A DNA stretch of 64,000 nucleotides from Arsenicibacter sp965247375 (GCA_965247375.1 CBDFHU010000108.1:1-64000), one strand, 5' to 3'. Shown: positions 45,593 to 53,585, counted from the first letter of the stretch. Translations and numbers: made by a program. Notes: generated from the letters alone by a model not told the origin.

Positions 45593-46637
45593 TATAAACC
45601 ACCCTTAAACGTTGTGAAACACTTCCAAGCGGGACGGTAGAAACCGAGACCACCGCCATTACTGCGCCGCTAACGGGGGCAGGTATACGCACCCGAAAAG
45701 CCCGCTTGCCGTCGCTGGCAATCGTTGCGCTCATGTCCTGAGATATTACCCCGTTGGCCCCGATAAAATCAGTGTAAACGGCATAGGTGCCCGCCTGCCG
45801 TATCAATATCATTGCGTCCTGATAGTAGCCTTGCTTTGCGTAGATCGTTGGCATATCCGCCATTAGCGGCCCCGAAACCGTAGGCCCTGCATATGCCAGA
45901 ACAGGGGCGGGAGTTATCCATCCGGTAAGGCCCGAAAGGTCATTCGTTAGGCCCGAAGGATACACGTTTACGGCTATCAGGTTCGTAGTTACATTTATTG
46001 TCCTGCTCCCCGAGTCATCAACCAACGCGTAAGTAAGGCTAAACGGGCGGGCAAAGTCGGGGTCTATTATAAATGCCTGACCATCGGGGACCAGATTCAT
46101 TTTAGCAGGCAGGTTTAACCGGCCATCTAAGCCGATATATGCTGACCCGTCCGGCGATACAGGGACTTCTATTTTGCTGGTTCCGGTATCTCCGGCAATG
46201 GTACATTCAATGTACTGTGTTGCTGCCGGGGCTGGTCCTGATATGTCTATACCACAAGGCACGATAGGACTAACTACCGTTGAGGTAGGCACAATCGAAT
46301 AATTGCCTAACGGATTCTGAGTAAGCGCAATCGGGAACCGGCCCTTTCCTTTGAAGTCCGGAGCGGTCCCGATAAGGGCGGTTTGAAAGCCCTGTACTGA
46401 TACCTGAACCCGATAGAAAGCAGCAGGCAAAGGCCCCGGAGCGGGAAACACTTTTACATAGTAGCCATCCGCCCCCGTAATGCCTACCAGATCGCCGGTT
46501 AGCTGCAATGTTACATCATTGCCTACAGAGTCCAGAACGCGCACAAAAGCCCCCTGTATAGGGGTTCCGTTTTCACGCGTCACGGTGACACTGAAAACGC
46601 CAAGGTTACTTAATATCGCGTCTAAGATTTCTGACAT
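45585..46637 (-). CDS. Structural protein with carboxypeptidase-regulatory-like N-terminal domain
   Basis: 350 residues. The N-terminal 90 residues match the CarboxypepD-reg / Ig-like pattern (FSVTVTRENGTPIQGAFVRVLD; TGADGYYVKVFPAPG). The rest is beta-rich. Stop/start overlaps with both neighbours (1 and 8 bases). Possibly a tail or adhesion protein; the presence of an extra Ig-like domain fits surface display. Confidence 0.5.
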   Translation of the reverse strand: MSEILDAILSNLGVFSVTVTRENGTPIQGAFVRVLDSVGNDVTLQLTGDLVGITGADGYYVKVFPAPGPLPAAFYRVQVSVQGFQTALIGTAPDFKGKGRFPIALTQNPLGNYSIVPTSTVVSPIVPCGIDISGPAPAATQYIECTIAGDTGTSKIEVPVSPDGSAYIGLDGRLNLPAKMNLVPDGQAFIIDPDFARPFSLTYALVDDSGSRTINVTTNLIAVNVYPSGLTNDLSGLTGWITPAPVLAYAGPTVSGPLMADMPTIYAKQGYYQDAMILIRQAGTYAVYTDFIGANGVISQDMSATIASDGKRAFRVRIPAPVSGAVMAVVSVSTVPLGSVSQRLRVVYNG

Positions 46638-47095
46638 TATCCGAACAATTCCGATTTAAGGCTTTGCAAAATGTGATTACGAAGCCGGGGCGCTAATCGC
46701 TCCCGCACCTTGTCAATATTGAGGGGGTCCGATAATACGCCGCCGGGGTTGAACCGGTTAGGTACTGTTATACCCCTCTTATGAATTTTCATTGCGACCG
46801 CATAAGCAGGCAGGTCTAACCCTTTGACCTGCAACCATTGCCGTATAGCCTCTACAAGCACTTTAGGCGGGCGTTTGCCTCTGCCGGGGCTTCTGCCGTT
46901 CTCCTGAAAATAGAAGTATGAGCGGCCGTAAATTGCCCCCTTCAGTATATCGCCCTGACTATCTACAAGCCCTTTCAGGGAGTTCGCACTTTGGCCCGAA
47001 GCCCGTAAGCCCTTGCGCTTTTGGCCCTCCCTGATTTCGTCTATGAGCAAATCCAACTCATCCGACAAAATGCTTTTCGCTAACGTGTCTAGCAT
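46637..47095 (-). CDS. Probable neck / head-tail joining protein
   Basis: 152 residues, basic. SGQSANSLKG, YFQENGRSPGRGKRPPKVLVEAIRQWL and YAVAMKIHKRGITVPNRFN recall the HK97 gp10-like/Mu-type virion assembly fold, where a basic surface faces the DNA channel. Overlaps the previous gene by 7 bases. Medium confidence. Confidence 0.55.
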   Translation of the reverse strand: MLDTLAKSILSDELDLLIDEIREGQKRKGLRASGQSANSLKGLVDSQGDILKGAIYGRSYFYFQENGRSPGRGKRPPKVLVEAIRQWLQVKGLDLPAYAVAMKIHKRGITVPNRFNPGGVLSDPLNIDKVRERLAPRLRNHILQSLKSELFG

Positions 47096-47499
47096 CGTGG
47101 GTTGAGTTGTTTAGGGGTTGCAGCAAACTGAAAGCGAACGCCGTCTAAATTCCGGTCTTGCAGGTTTATACCCTCGCGGAATGAACTTTCCGGAATCCGG
47201 TACGACTTTCTAAGCCGGTTCAAAACGCTTATTCCAAGGTCCCTAAGCTCCGTAATCGTTGGTAGCCGCTTATCCGGCATCGCTGCCAGATCGGAGGGGC
47301 GCAAAAACCAAAGGGTAACGCTGTACGAAACTTCATTCAGTCCCTGAACGTCGGGTTTTTCCCGCCCCTCTGTGTATCCTTCATGGTATATAATAGGCCA
47401 ACAGGAAAGACTTTCAACCTTCGAATTGAAGGCCGCTAACTCTCCGTAGGCAAAAGAAACCTCTAAGGCTTCTGCTATATTTTCCAGTTCGTCTAACAC
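47089..47499 (-). CDS. Hypothetical structural protein, tail-terminator-like
   Basis: 136 residues. WPIIYHEGYTEGREKPDVQGLNEVSYSVTLWFLRPSDLAAMPDKRL suggests the alpha/beta form of tail-terminator or minor tail proteins. It starts the minus-strand tail block to the left of the right-hand plus cassette. Confidence 0.45.
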   Translation of the reverse strand: MLDELENIAEALEVSFAYGELAAFNSKVESLSCWPIIYHEGYTEGREKPDVQGLNEVSYSVTLWFLRPSDLAAMPDKRLPTITELRDLGISVLNRLRKSYRIPESSFREGINLQDRNLDGVRFQFAATPKQLNPRC

Positions 47500-47612
47500 G
47501 CCTGAAAATTACGGGGGTTAGCTCCTTTTAACGGCATGACCTATTGAAAAACGGTGTTAGTTATCACTTTTCCCGTTTGATCAATCCCGCAAAATTTATT
47601 TTACAAAATGTA

Positions 47613-47642
47613 TTGACATTTTATAAAATACCCTTACCTTTG
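47613..47642 (+). promoter_or_regulatory. Promoter of the right plus-strand cassette
   Basis: TTG (47613-47615), 19 bases, TACCTTTG (47635-47642). Surrounding sequence TTTTACAAAATGTATTGACA is the same as at 26.03 kb. Confidence 0.7.
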
Positions 47643-47684
47643 GAATGTCGATACGGCAAAACAACTTAAAACAATTATAAAGCC

Positions 47685-47972
47685 ATGAAAGAGGAAATGA
47701 AAATTCAATTAACATTAGAGGTTGGCGAATACCTTGTAAAAAATAATATCCGCAATCAGGAAAGCGTATTGGCCATTTTTATCGCAACGGCTGAAGCAAT
47801 TGACTTCAGAGAAAGCACACTTTGGGGTAAAGAGGAAAGCGTAGAATACAGAGAAGTAAGCGCCCATATTCACGGACTAATTAAAGCGCTTGAGCTTATT
47901 GGCTTATCAAATGGCCAACTTAAGGAAATCCTATTAAGCATTAAGTCACTGTTTCCACATTGGGACATTTAA
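47685..47972 (+). CDS. Hypothetical phage protein, plus-strand cassette
   Basis: 95 residues. Leader element at 47665-47678, 6 bases before the ATG. Helical, with LIKALELIGLSNGQLKEILLSIKSLFP. First gene of a three-gene unit on the plus strand amid minus-strand tail genes. Unknown function. Confidence 0.6.
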   Translation: MKEEMKIQLTLEVGEYLVKNNIRNQESVLAIFIATAEAIDFRESTLWGKEESVEYREVSAHIHGLIKALELIGLSNGQLKEILLSIKSLFPHWDI

Positions 47973-47983
47973 TTATCCGCACC

Positions 47984-48241
47984 ATGAAATCGAAACAACT
48001 ACGCAAAGCAAAGCGGTTCGTTAATGCCTGCAAACTTGCAGGTGTTTTCGGGCCTGACCCCGACCAAATATTTTACCTTATGTTCACAAGGGAAATAGAG
48101 ACGGCAAGGCGAATAATACACCGTCACGGATTTTGGTTAATTCACCATCAAAGCGACCTGTTTAACCAAATAGCCGAAATAGCCGCAATCGTTGGCCCTG
48201 TCTTTAACCGGCCTGATTGCAACGGCGAATATTGGGATTAA
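47984..48241 (+). CDS. Hypothetical basic phage protein
   Basis: 85 residues from ATG 47984 (MKSKQLRKAKRF); an upstream ATG (47960) overlaps the previous gene and reads poorly. Basic N-terminus, then IETARRIIHRHGFWLIHHQSDLFNQIAEIAAIVG. No family recognised. Confidence 0.55.
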   Translation: MKSKQLRKAKRFVNACKLAGVFGPDPDQIFYLMFTREIETARRIIHRHGFWLIHHQSDLFNQIAEIAAIVGPVFNRPDCNGEYWD

Positions 48242-48260
48242 ACACTAACAACTAAAATAT

Positions 48261-48461
48261 ATGCCATACGAACACCCTGAAGGCGGAATGATTGGATCAT
48301 TCAATTCACACAAAGAGCATCTTTTCTTTGAAAAGACAACTAAAAGACAGTTAATGCTAATTGTCTCGCAAATGGCTGAGTTACTAAAAGAAGACAATGA
48401 GGACTGGATAGACAAAGCGACAAGAGAAAGAGACCTCTTAAAGCTGCAAGGAATAAAGTAA
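48261..48461 (+). CDS. Hypothetical small phage protein
   Basis: 66 residues (MPYEHPEGGMIGSFNSHKEH...). Ends 3 bases before the terminator. Unknown function. Confidence 0.5.
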   Translation: MPYEHPEGGMIGSFNSHKEHLFFEKTTKRQLMLIVSQMAELLKEDNEDWIDKATRERDLLKLQGIK

Positions 48462-48463
48462 CA

Positions 48464-48497
48464 AAAAAGCCCCTCCGTATAACGAAGGGGCTTTTTT
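48464..48497. terminator. Bidirectional terminator between cassette and minus genes
   Basis: Stem AGCCCCT..CG / CG..AGGGGCT flanked by A6 and T6, so it works for the plus cassette and for the minus gene at 48521-48850. Confidence 0.8.
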
Positions 48498-48520
48498 ACC
48501 CTGTCTTACAATGCACAAAA

Positions 48521-48850
48521 TTAGGTACGCAATATACCCCGGCCAAATAGCATAAGCATTTTAAACTGTACCGATTGGCCAAAGTAACTTATTCGCTTTA
48601 AGGGGCTTTTATGTACGCCTGAAAAGCGGTAAAATGTCAACACCAAGGAAAACAGAAACCTACTTGCCCCCTCAATCCAGCGCTTTACGTACAGGCGCAA
48701 ACCGTTCAGGCGGTCGGCGAATTGAAAGGAAAGGATATTTAAGCCTTCAGGCTTTTGCGCCTGATCGGCGAATGTGGGAATTTTGACCTGATCGCCCAAC
48801 ATAAGCAGGCAGATAAGCAGGAGCGAAAAACACAAAATGAAACCAAGCAT
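48521..48850 (-). CDS. Small membrane-anchored hypothetical protein
   Basis: 109 residues. N-terminal hydrophobic segment (LGFILCFSLLLICLLMLG), then a basic region with ADRLNGLRLYVKRWIEGASRFLFSLVLTFYRF. Last gene of the post-terminase block; function unknown. Confidence 0.45.
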   Translation of the reverse strand: MLGFILCFSLLLICLLMLGDQVKIPTFADQAQKPEGLNILSFQFADRLNGLRLYVKRWIEGASRFLFSLVLTFYRFSGVHKSPLKRISYFGQSVQFKMLMLFGRGILRT

Positions 48851-48891
48851 AAGTATAAGTTTGTAGTTTACAATTAGAACGAAAAAAGCAA

Positions 48892-49203
48892 TTAGTCTGG
48901 TACACTTTTCGCTAAAATAGTCAAGCCTTTTGCTACAGGGTCGTTGCTTGGCTTATGCGTTGCGAACTGTAGCAAAAGGTCCGCAATTAGCCTGCCTATC
49001 CGTTCGCTATGCGTAGGCGTTATTTCGGGGGCATAACCGGCAATTAGTCCGGTTGCCACTTGTGCAATATCTTCGGGCGTCATAGGGCATTTACCAATAT
49101 CGGGATTAGACACTAAAAATATTGGCCGTCTATTCTCCCATTCAGATATTCCGTATTTATCTTTTAGATGTTCTATTAGTATTTTCCTTTTGACCTCATC
49201 CAT
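48892..49203 (-). CDS. Hypothetical phage protein
   Basis: 103 residues, starts MDEVKRKILIEHLKDKYGISEWENRRPIF. Helical; no recognised domain. Starts 4 bases after the previous gene's stop. Confidence 0.5.
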   Translation of the reverse strand: MDEVKRKILIEHLKDKYGISEWENRRPIFLVSNPDIGKCPMTPEDIAQVATGLIAGYAPEITPTHSERIGRLIADLLLQFATHKPSNDPVAKGLTILAKSVPD

Positions 49204-49206
49204 ATA

Positions 49207-49434
49207 TTAAAAAAGGCTTAGTTGAGGGTTGGCTTTAAATTCTGCTAATGCATCCTGCATACCTTTGACCATTTCGTATTGCTCATCCTGTAAAAAGTCT
49301 TCTATCAGACTTTCCATTAGCGCCAAATCCTTGCCTTGTTTAAGTGCATCTAAGCAAGATGCTTTAGCCGCCCAACATCGGGTTTTGACGCTTGCCTTTT
49401 CTATGCCCGGATAGCCTTCATAGGGTCCTGCCAT
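49207..49434 (-). CDS. Hypothetical phage protein
   Basis: 75 residues (MAGPYEGYPGIEKASVKTRCW...). Starts inside the end of the previous gene (17-base overlap). Acidic, helical. Unknown. Confidence 0.5.
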   Translation of the reverse strand: MAGPYEGYPGIEKASVKTRCWAAKASCLDALKQGKDLALMESLIEDFLQDEQYEMVKGMQDALAEFKANPQLSLF

Positions 49435-49627
49435 AGCGCTTTGATTTATTTTCGGCCTTTACTTTTTTCTGTATTGCTTTTGCTGCCTCCCATGCTTGCT
49501 TGTCTGAAGCATAAACAGGGCGAACGTGTACGCCTTGGTCGCTATACCCGCCCAATGAATTTATACTTAGGCATATGCCATCATGCATTATGCCTGAAAA
49601 CATTTCTTCTCTACAATCGTAACCCAT
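49418..49627 (-). CDS. Hypothetical phage protein
   Basis: 69 residues; GYSDQGVHVRPVYASDKQAWEAAKAIQKKV. Its first base is the last base of the frameshift-extension frame stop. Unknown. Confidence 0.5.
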   Translation of the reverse strand: MGYDCREEMFSGIMHDGICLSINSLGGYSDQGVHVRPVYASDKQAWEAAKAIQKKVKAENKSKRYGRTL

Positions 49628-49902
49628 TATCGTTTCTGGTTTTGGTCGGTCAGGGCCTTTTGGTATGCCCTGTTGAATCTAGTCATGTGGTGCAGGTACG
49701 CTAACGCCTCCATAGCGACGTTAAAGGGCAACTGTTCTACTTCGTCATCGGTAAGGCGCTTTTCCTTGCCTATTGCCGACGTTTGGGCATACGACGAAAA
49801 ATTGGCCAATTCAGGAACCAGAATTTTAGCCACGTTTTCGGCTTGGTCGGTCGTTTTAGCGTCCGCAAACTCAGCGCTCCAGAACTCGTTAAGTTCTGCC
49901 AA
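49627..49902 (-). CDS. Frameshift extension of the tail-chaperone-like protein
   Basis: 91 residues in the frame -1 to the gene before. As a separate gene it would need TTG at 49902 without other start signals. Read through a -1 slip at 49908-49914 it continues the upstream protein in register: ...ALALSAFFFNQLAELNEFWSA..., making a 266-residue fusion. This is the G/GT arrangement of lambda tail assembly chaperones. Helical throughout with a charged tail. Confidence 0.65.
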   Translation of the reverse strand: MAELNEFWSAEFADAKTTDQAENVAKILVPELANFSSYAQTSAIGKEKRLTDDEVEQLPFNVAMEALAYLHHMTRFNRAYQKALTDQNQKR

Positions 49903-50426
49903 TTGGTTAAAAAAAAAGCGGACAGCGCTAACGCCTCTGTTGCCTTCATTTTCTCAACCTCCTGCATTAGCGCTCTGGCTTGCTCCAGATCAACGAACGG
50001 TCTTTCTGATAGGTAGACACTAATTAACGGAATTGCGGCCGTGTAGGGGTTAATAGAGGCCCCTGTGTCGGTGATTTCCTTTAGTAGTTCATCGACGGCA
50101 AGCTTTTGGCCGTAAGTCTCAAGACCGATGTTTTCAGGGACCCGAACTTTAGCGCCCCGAAGGATAACGACCTCAGGGGCTGGCAACGCTAAGAAGTCGG
50201 GGATTGAGGCAAGGAAACCCAAGCCTTTCATAATTTCAGCATCTGCCAAAGGGTCGTTAAGTCCTGTCAAATGCTCTGGAGCGTCTGCCAATATAATTAA
50301 TACATCAATTGTAGTAGCCTCTTCAGGCAGGGAACGCAATTGATTGAACTGCTTTAGTGTTACCTCATCCCATGAATCAGGGAAAAGTATAACGATTTCC
50401 GAAAGCTTATCCTTTACCTCAAACAT
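49770..50426 (-). CDS. Tail assembly chaperone-like protein (short form)
   Basis: 218 residues. Starts MFEVKDKLSEIVILFPDSWDEVTLKQFNQL. Mixed alpha/beta N-terminal half, helical C-terminal half (VDELLKEITDTGASINPYTAAIPLISVYLSERP). The last 46 residues after the slippery site are basic and irregular, as expected when the conserved frame is the other one. Without a shift this is the product; with it the longer fusion is made. Assigned by the frameshift architecture and location, not by family match. Confidence 0.55.
   Translation of the reverse strand: MFEVKDKLSEIVILFPDSWDEVTLKQFNQLRSLPEEATTIDVLIILADAPEHLTGLNDPLADAEIMKGLGFLASIPDFLALPAPEVVILRGAKVRVPENIGLETYGQKLAVDELLKEITDTGASINPYTAAIPLISVYLSERPFVDLEQARALMQEVEKMKATEALALSAFFLTNWQNLTSSGALSLRTLKRPTKPKTWLKFWFLNWPIFRRMPKRRQ
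49880..49914 (-). promoter_or_regulatory. Programmed -1 ribosomal frameshift signal
   Basis: On the minus strand: heptamer T TTT TTA (49914-49908) within a run of nine T, a 9-base spacer, then a perfect 7-bp stem CAGAACT / AGTTCTG with a 5-base loop (49898-49880). The heptamer is in register with the upstream frame (GCT TTT TTT TTA), and the -1 frame stays open. Confidence 0.65.
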
Positions 50427-50710
50427 TAGTTATATCTTATTATGTGCATAAATTCATTTTCCGGTAGCTCATCGAAAACCCAAACGGTCAGGCTGTCCAA
50501 AATGTCGTTGTGGGATTCTCCGGAGGCATAACGTTCAGGAATATGAAAACTGACAGATAGCTTAGTTCCCTGCAAAATAGCCTCATTGCCCATTAACCAA
50601 CGTTGAGGGTAAAGCCAGAACGTCCCGCCTGTTAAGCCAAGATAACCGGCTCTTTGCCTGATTTCTTTGCCGGTCATCACTACGGGTCTACGCTTCATTT
50701 CGCCGTTCAT
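50426..50710 (-). CDS. Hypothetical phage protein
   Basis: 94 residues; GEIRQRAGYLGLTGGTFWLYPQRWLMGNEAIL. Its stop and the next ATG share a base. Position after the terminase and before the chaperone-like gene suggests a head or tail accessory role. No family recognised. Confidence 0.5.
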   Translation of the reverse strand: MNGEMKRRPVVMTGKEIRQRAGYLGLTGGTFWLYPQRWLMGNEAILQGTKLSVSFHIPERYASGESHNDILDSLTVWVFDELPENEFMHIIRYN

Positions 50711-50714
50711 TATG

Positions 50715-50891
50715 CTACCGGGTTGCTTTCTTGTATATCATACATTCGTCAAAGTATGCCCGTTCGGCTTCAGCAAGGCTTATCTTTCGTTCCTGAGCGA
50801 TTCTCATTAAAAGCTCCATATACCTATCATGCCTATCCTGCCTTTCGTGCTCTTGCGTGATATTGGCAATAGTTCTGGGATTTACTGGCAT
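50715..50891 (-). CDS. Small hypothetical protein (58 residues)
   Basis: ATG at 50891, stop TAG at 50717. Reads MPVNPRTIANITQEHERQDR...; highly charged, helical (ELLMRIAQERKISLAEAERAYF). It overlaps the end of the upstream gene by 10 bases and stops 4 bases before the next start, so it fits the coupled gene chain despite its length. Confidence 0.6.
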   Translation of the reverse strand: MPVNPRTIANITQEHERQDRHDRYMELLMRIAQERKISLAEAERAYFDECMIYKKATR

Positions 50892-51235
50892 TGCTGAGGC
50901 TCGTTTAAAGATGTCGGATTCGTTACCGTTAGACTAATGCCTGTAAGCCTCTCAAAGTCCGGCGTAACGTCGATTGCAAGGCCCTGCATGATTGCATTAA
51001 ATTGTTCGCCGTTGTCCCGATTGTTGCGGCAAGCCAATAGCTGTTTGTGAACAGCCGGGCACACGTCAAAGGCGACTCCGTAAACCCGTTTGCTTATCGG
51101 TTCAACTTGCGGGCGTAACAATGCCCGCCCCGGCTTAATGAAGGTGTTTACGCATACATCCATTTTATCAAGGCAGTAACTTTTTGGTTCAGTGCCCGCT
51201 ATGCTGTATAGCTCCCGTAATTGGCTGTAGGTCAT
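50882..51235 (-). CDS. Hypothetical phage protein, first gene of the post-terminase operon
   Basis: 117 residues. MTYSQLRELYSIAGTEPKSY..., with scattered Cys (CVNTF, CPAVHKQLLACRNN) and no TM. Preceded by two operator-like palindromes, so it starts a repressor-controlled operon. Unknown function. Confidence 0.55.
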   Translation of the reverse strand: MTYSQLRELYSIAGTEPKSYCLDKMDVCVNTFIKPGRALLRPQVEPISKRVYGVAFDVCPAVHKQLLACRNNRDNGEQFNAIMQGLAIDVTPDFERLTGISLTVTNPTSLNEPQQCQ

Positions 51236-51295
51236 TCGCTTATGGTTGTTGGTTTAAATCTTCGGGGTAAATGTACAAAAAGATTTAACACAAAC

Positions 51296-51310
51296 TAAAC
51301 CAAAGGTTTA
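51296..51310. promoter_or_regulatory. Operator-like palindrome, tail operon, copy 1
   Basis: TAAACCAAAGGTTTA, perfect half-sites with A3 spacer. Confidence 0.65.
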
Positions 51311-51315
51311 TTTTT

Positions 51316-51330
51316 TAAACCTTTGGTTTA
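51316..51330. promoter_or_regulatory. Operator-like palindrome, tail operon, copy 2
   Basis: TAAACCTTTGGTTTA, 20 bp centre-to-centre from copy 1 (two helical turns), overlapping the terminase stop codon. Confidence 0.65.
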
Positions 51331-52821
51331 CATCATACCCTTACCAAAGCGACCCGTTTTAGAGGGTATTTTGTGCCTTTTGGCGGTTCCTTGTGGCGAA
51401 TGGTACTTTGTGTATACCGCGCCCCTGATCGCGTCAAGAGTGTGGTTAAAATCGTCAATAGGGACGTTTGTAGACTTGCCGTTTGCCATGATCCACCGGT
51501 ACGCGTTTTTCTCTCTGCGAATGTTGTTTGATCGGGCCGTATAATGCACCTTGTAATCTTTCAGCTTCAGTATACCGGCATTGACTGAACCCGGCCCCTT
51601 AATCGTTTCTTTGGCGTTAATGCCGGGGTAAACCGTTTGGCTGTCAATGTCGTAATAGTCGGCCCTTAGTTCTTCAATGCTCTTTGGCTCTGCCTTATCC
51701 CAATAAGCCTCTACGCTGACCGGAACCCCGCCCAAATGGCAAAGTCTGAGTATGCCCGGATTAGTCAGGCCAGTTTGATATATGATTTCGTCTAAATATA
51801 TATTCTTGCCGTAAATGCCAATTAGTACCAGCGCCGTGGGGTCATTGGTAAACCCGAAGTCACCCCCGTAAAAGTAAGTCTGGCAATAGTTGGGCATTTC
51901 CGGCACTTCAAGCCAATCCCCGAAAATAAGGCTTTCCGCGTCCGGCTTAGGGTCCTGCTGATACAGGCTATTGAACGTTAACGGGCTGTTACGCTTGATC
52001 GCTTCTATACGCTCCCTGCTATGTCGTTCGGGCCAAAGGGCTTGCCCCTCGTGCCGGTCGTCATACGGCAATACATCTTTGGTCCGCAATGCTGCGAACT
52101 TCACAACCTCCCAACCGGTCGGGTTAGTCTTGCTGTAAACACCGTCACGGTCTAACCAACGGCCTGCCGGATCGTCTTCGTCCCAACGCGTCGTAACGTA
52201 CAAAATCCGGCTATGGTTGTGCAAACGCGTCTCTACAACGTCGGTTATCCAGTCCCAGGCTTTTTCCCGTATCGTTGCGCTTTGGGCCTCTTCACGGTCC
52301 TTTATCAAGTCATCAAGTATGGCAATATCTACAGGGTCCCCCGTAAGCGGCCCCGACCTGCCAACGGACTTGAGCGACCCGTTACCGTTCGGCCCGAAAA
52401 CGTCAAACTCTTCTGTCGTTCGCGTTGCCGCCTCATCCTTGGCAGAGGCAAGCCGGACCGATGGATATAAAGCCCGGTAAGCCGGGGCCGTCATGCGGGC
52501 CTGTATCTCCCTGTTGAACTTCTTTGCTTTGCTGGCAGAATACGACAACACTGCGATTTTAAAGGCACTGTTGAGGCCGAACAGGTATGCAGGCAAAGAC
52601 CGCGTAGAAAGCTCGCTTTTGCCATGTTGAGGGGGGACAAAGATCATCATCTTTTTATATTCCCCCGTTGCGAACCGGTGCAGCTTATCAGCCATCGCCT
52701 CATGAAACCATGTCATCGAGTAATCAGGCTTGATACGTTGAACGAACCGGCCAAAATGTCGCCGGTCCTGTTCGTTCTTAGCCTGCTGAAGTTGTGCCAA
52801 CTGAATTAAATCACTTTCCAT
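51328..52821 (-). CDS. terL: Terminase large subunit
   Basis: 497 residues. ATPase domain: Walker A PPQHGKSE near residue 65, Walker B DIAILDDL near 165, coupling TTRWDEDD. Nuclease domain starts at about 300 with YGGDFGFTNDPTALVLIG (RNase H-fold Asp) and later VEAYWDKAEPKS and DDFNHTLDAIRGA. It translocates and cuts DNA while docked on the portal. Overlaps the small subunit by 11 bases. Its C-terminus ends at an operator-like palindrome. Confidence 0.92.
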   Translation of the reverse strand: MESDLIQLAQLQQAKNEQDRRHFGRFVQRIKPDYSMTWFHEAMADKLHRFATGEYKKMMIFVPPQHGKSELSTRSLPAYLFGLNSAFKIAVLSYSASKAKKFNREIQARMTAPAYRALYPSVRLASAKDEAATRTTEEFDVFGPNGNGSLKSVGRSGPLTGDPVDIAILDDLIKDREEAQSATIREKAWDWITDVVETRLHNHSRILYVTTRWDEDDPAGRWLDRDGVYSKTNPTGWEVVKFAALRTKDVLPYDDRHEGQALWPERHSRERIEAIKRNSPLTFNSLYQQDPKPDAESLIFGDWLEVPEMPNYCQTYFYGGDFGFTNDPTALVLIGIYGKNIYLDEIIYQTGLTNPGILRLCHLGGVPVSVEAYWDKAEPKSIEELRADYYDIDSQTVYPGINAKETIKGPGSVNAGILKLKDYKVHYTARSNNIRREKNAYRWIMANGKSTNVPIDDFNHTLDAIRGAVYTKYHSPQGTAKRHKIPSKTGRFGKGMM

Positions 52822-53380
52822 TCTTTTCTAGCTTGGCAATTAATGCGGTTAGTTCTTCGTCTGTCAGGTTCGACAGGTCTTGAGTCTTGATAGTACCCTC
52901 ATGCTCAATAACCTGCTTATCTCTCCATTTGCCCGGCTGCCGGTTCTTCAGCCAGTTCATAATAGCACCGGTATCAGGTGGTATATACTTGGTTACAACC
53001 TTGGTAATGGCCATACGGTCGATTGCATCCCCTTCAGACTCCTGTTCAAATTCGGCCTCTTCGTCGTCTGATTCTTCAGCGTCTTTTATCTTATCCTTTT
53101 TGTGAGCAAAACCCTCTCTCGTAACCTCCTGAAACACAAAGCCAATCGCTCGTTTATACAGTGAAGCTGCCACTTTTGCATCAGCACTTTCCTTGCCTTC
53201 TTTGACCGCCCTAGAAAAGTCGGGATACTTTTTAAGCCAATCCCTGTAGGTAGGTTCCGCAACGCCAAGGCTTAGGCAAACCTCATCAACAGTGTAACCC
53301 AACAAAAACAGGTTTCTTACCTCTTCGCAATATTCAGGCTTATACTTGGTTGGCCTGCCTGTTATCTTTTTCTCTTCCAT
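52811..53380 (-). CDS. terS: Terminase small subunit
   Basis: 189 residues. N-terminal HTH (TGRPTKYKPEYCEEVRNLFLLGYTVDEVCLSLGVAEPTYRDWLKKYPDF) for DNA recognition, an acidic middle (KDAEESDDEEAEFEQESEGD) and a C-terminal helix (LTDEELTALIAKLEK) for large-subunit contact. Shortened leader element before the ATG (53379-53391). Recognises packaging site and recruits TerL. Confidence 0.85.
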   Translation of the reverse strand: MEEKKITGRPTKYKPEYCEEVRNLFLLGYTVDEVCLSLGVAEPTYRDWLKKYPDFSRAVKEGKESADAKVAASLYKRAIGFVFQEVTREGFAHKKDKIKDAEESDDEEAEFEQESEGDAIDRMAITKVVTKYIPPDTGAIMNWLKNRQPGKWRDKQVIEHEGTIKTQDLSNLTDEELTALIAKLEKNGK

Positions 53381-53423
53381 AATTGTTTAAGTTCGGCCGG
53401 AGTTGCCCCCGGCCATGTGGTTG

Positions 53424-53585
53424 TTAATCGCTTAGTTCATCAAATAAATCTCTTGCGGCCTCATACGCGTCTGTTTCGCTTTCATAATCCATACGGGCGC
53501 AATCAATATCTACGGGGCCGTCCCATCCTAAACGACGAAGTTCTTCGCGGAACATATCAAAATACTCATCAAAGCACACTTCCAT
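53424..53585 (-). CDS. Hypothetical small acidic protein
   Basis: 53 residues from ATG 53585 (MEVCFDEYFDMFREEL), chosen over an upstream ATG (53606) that overlaps the previous gene. Acidic, helical; could be a small nuclease inhibitor or DNA mimic, but nothing specific. Confidence 0.45.
   Translation of the reverse strand: MEVCFDEYFDMFREELRRLGWDGPVDIDCARMDYESETDAYEAARDLFDELSD

Noticed and set aside
29163..50426. Contractile tail
   Set aside because: No sheath gene and no baseplate spike of the contractile type was seen.
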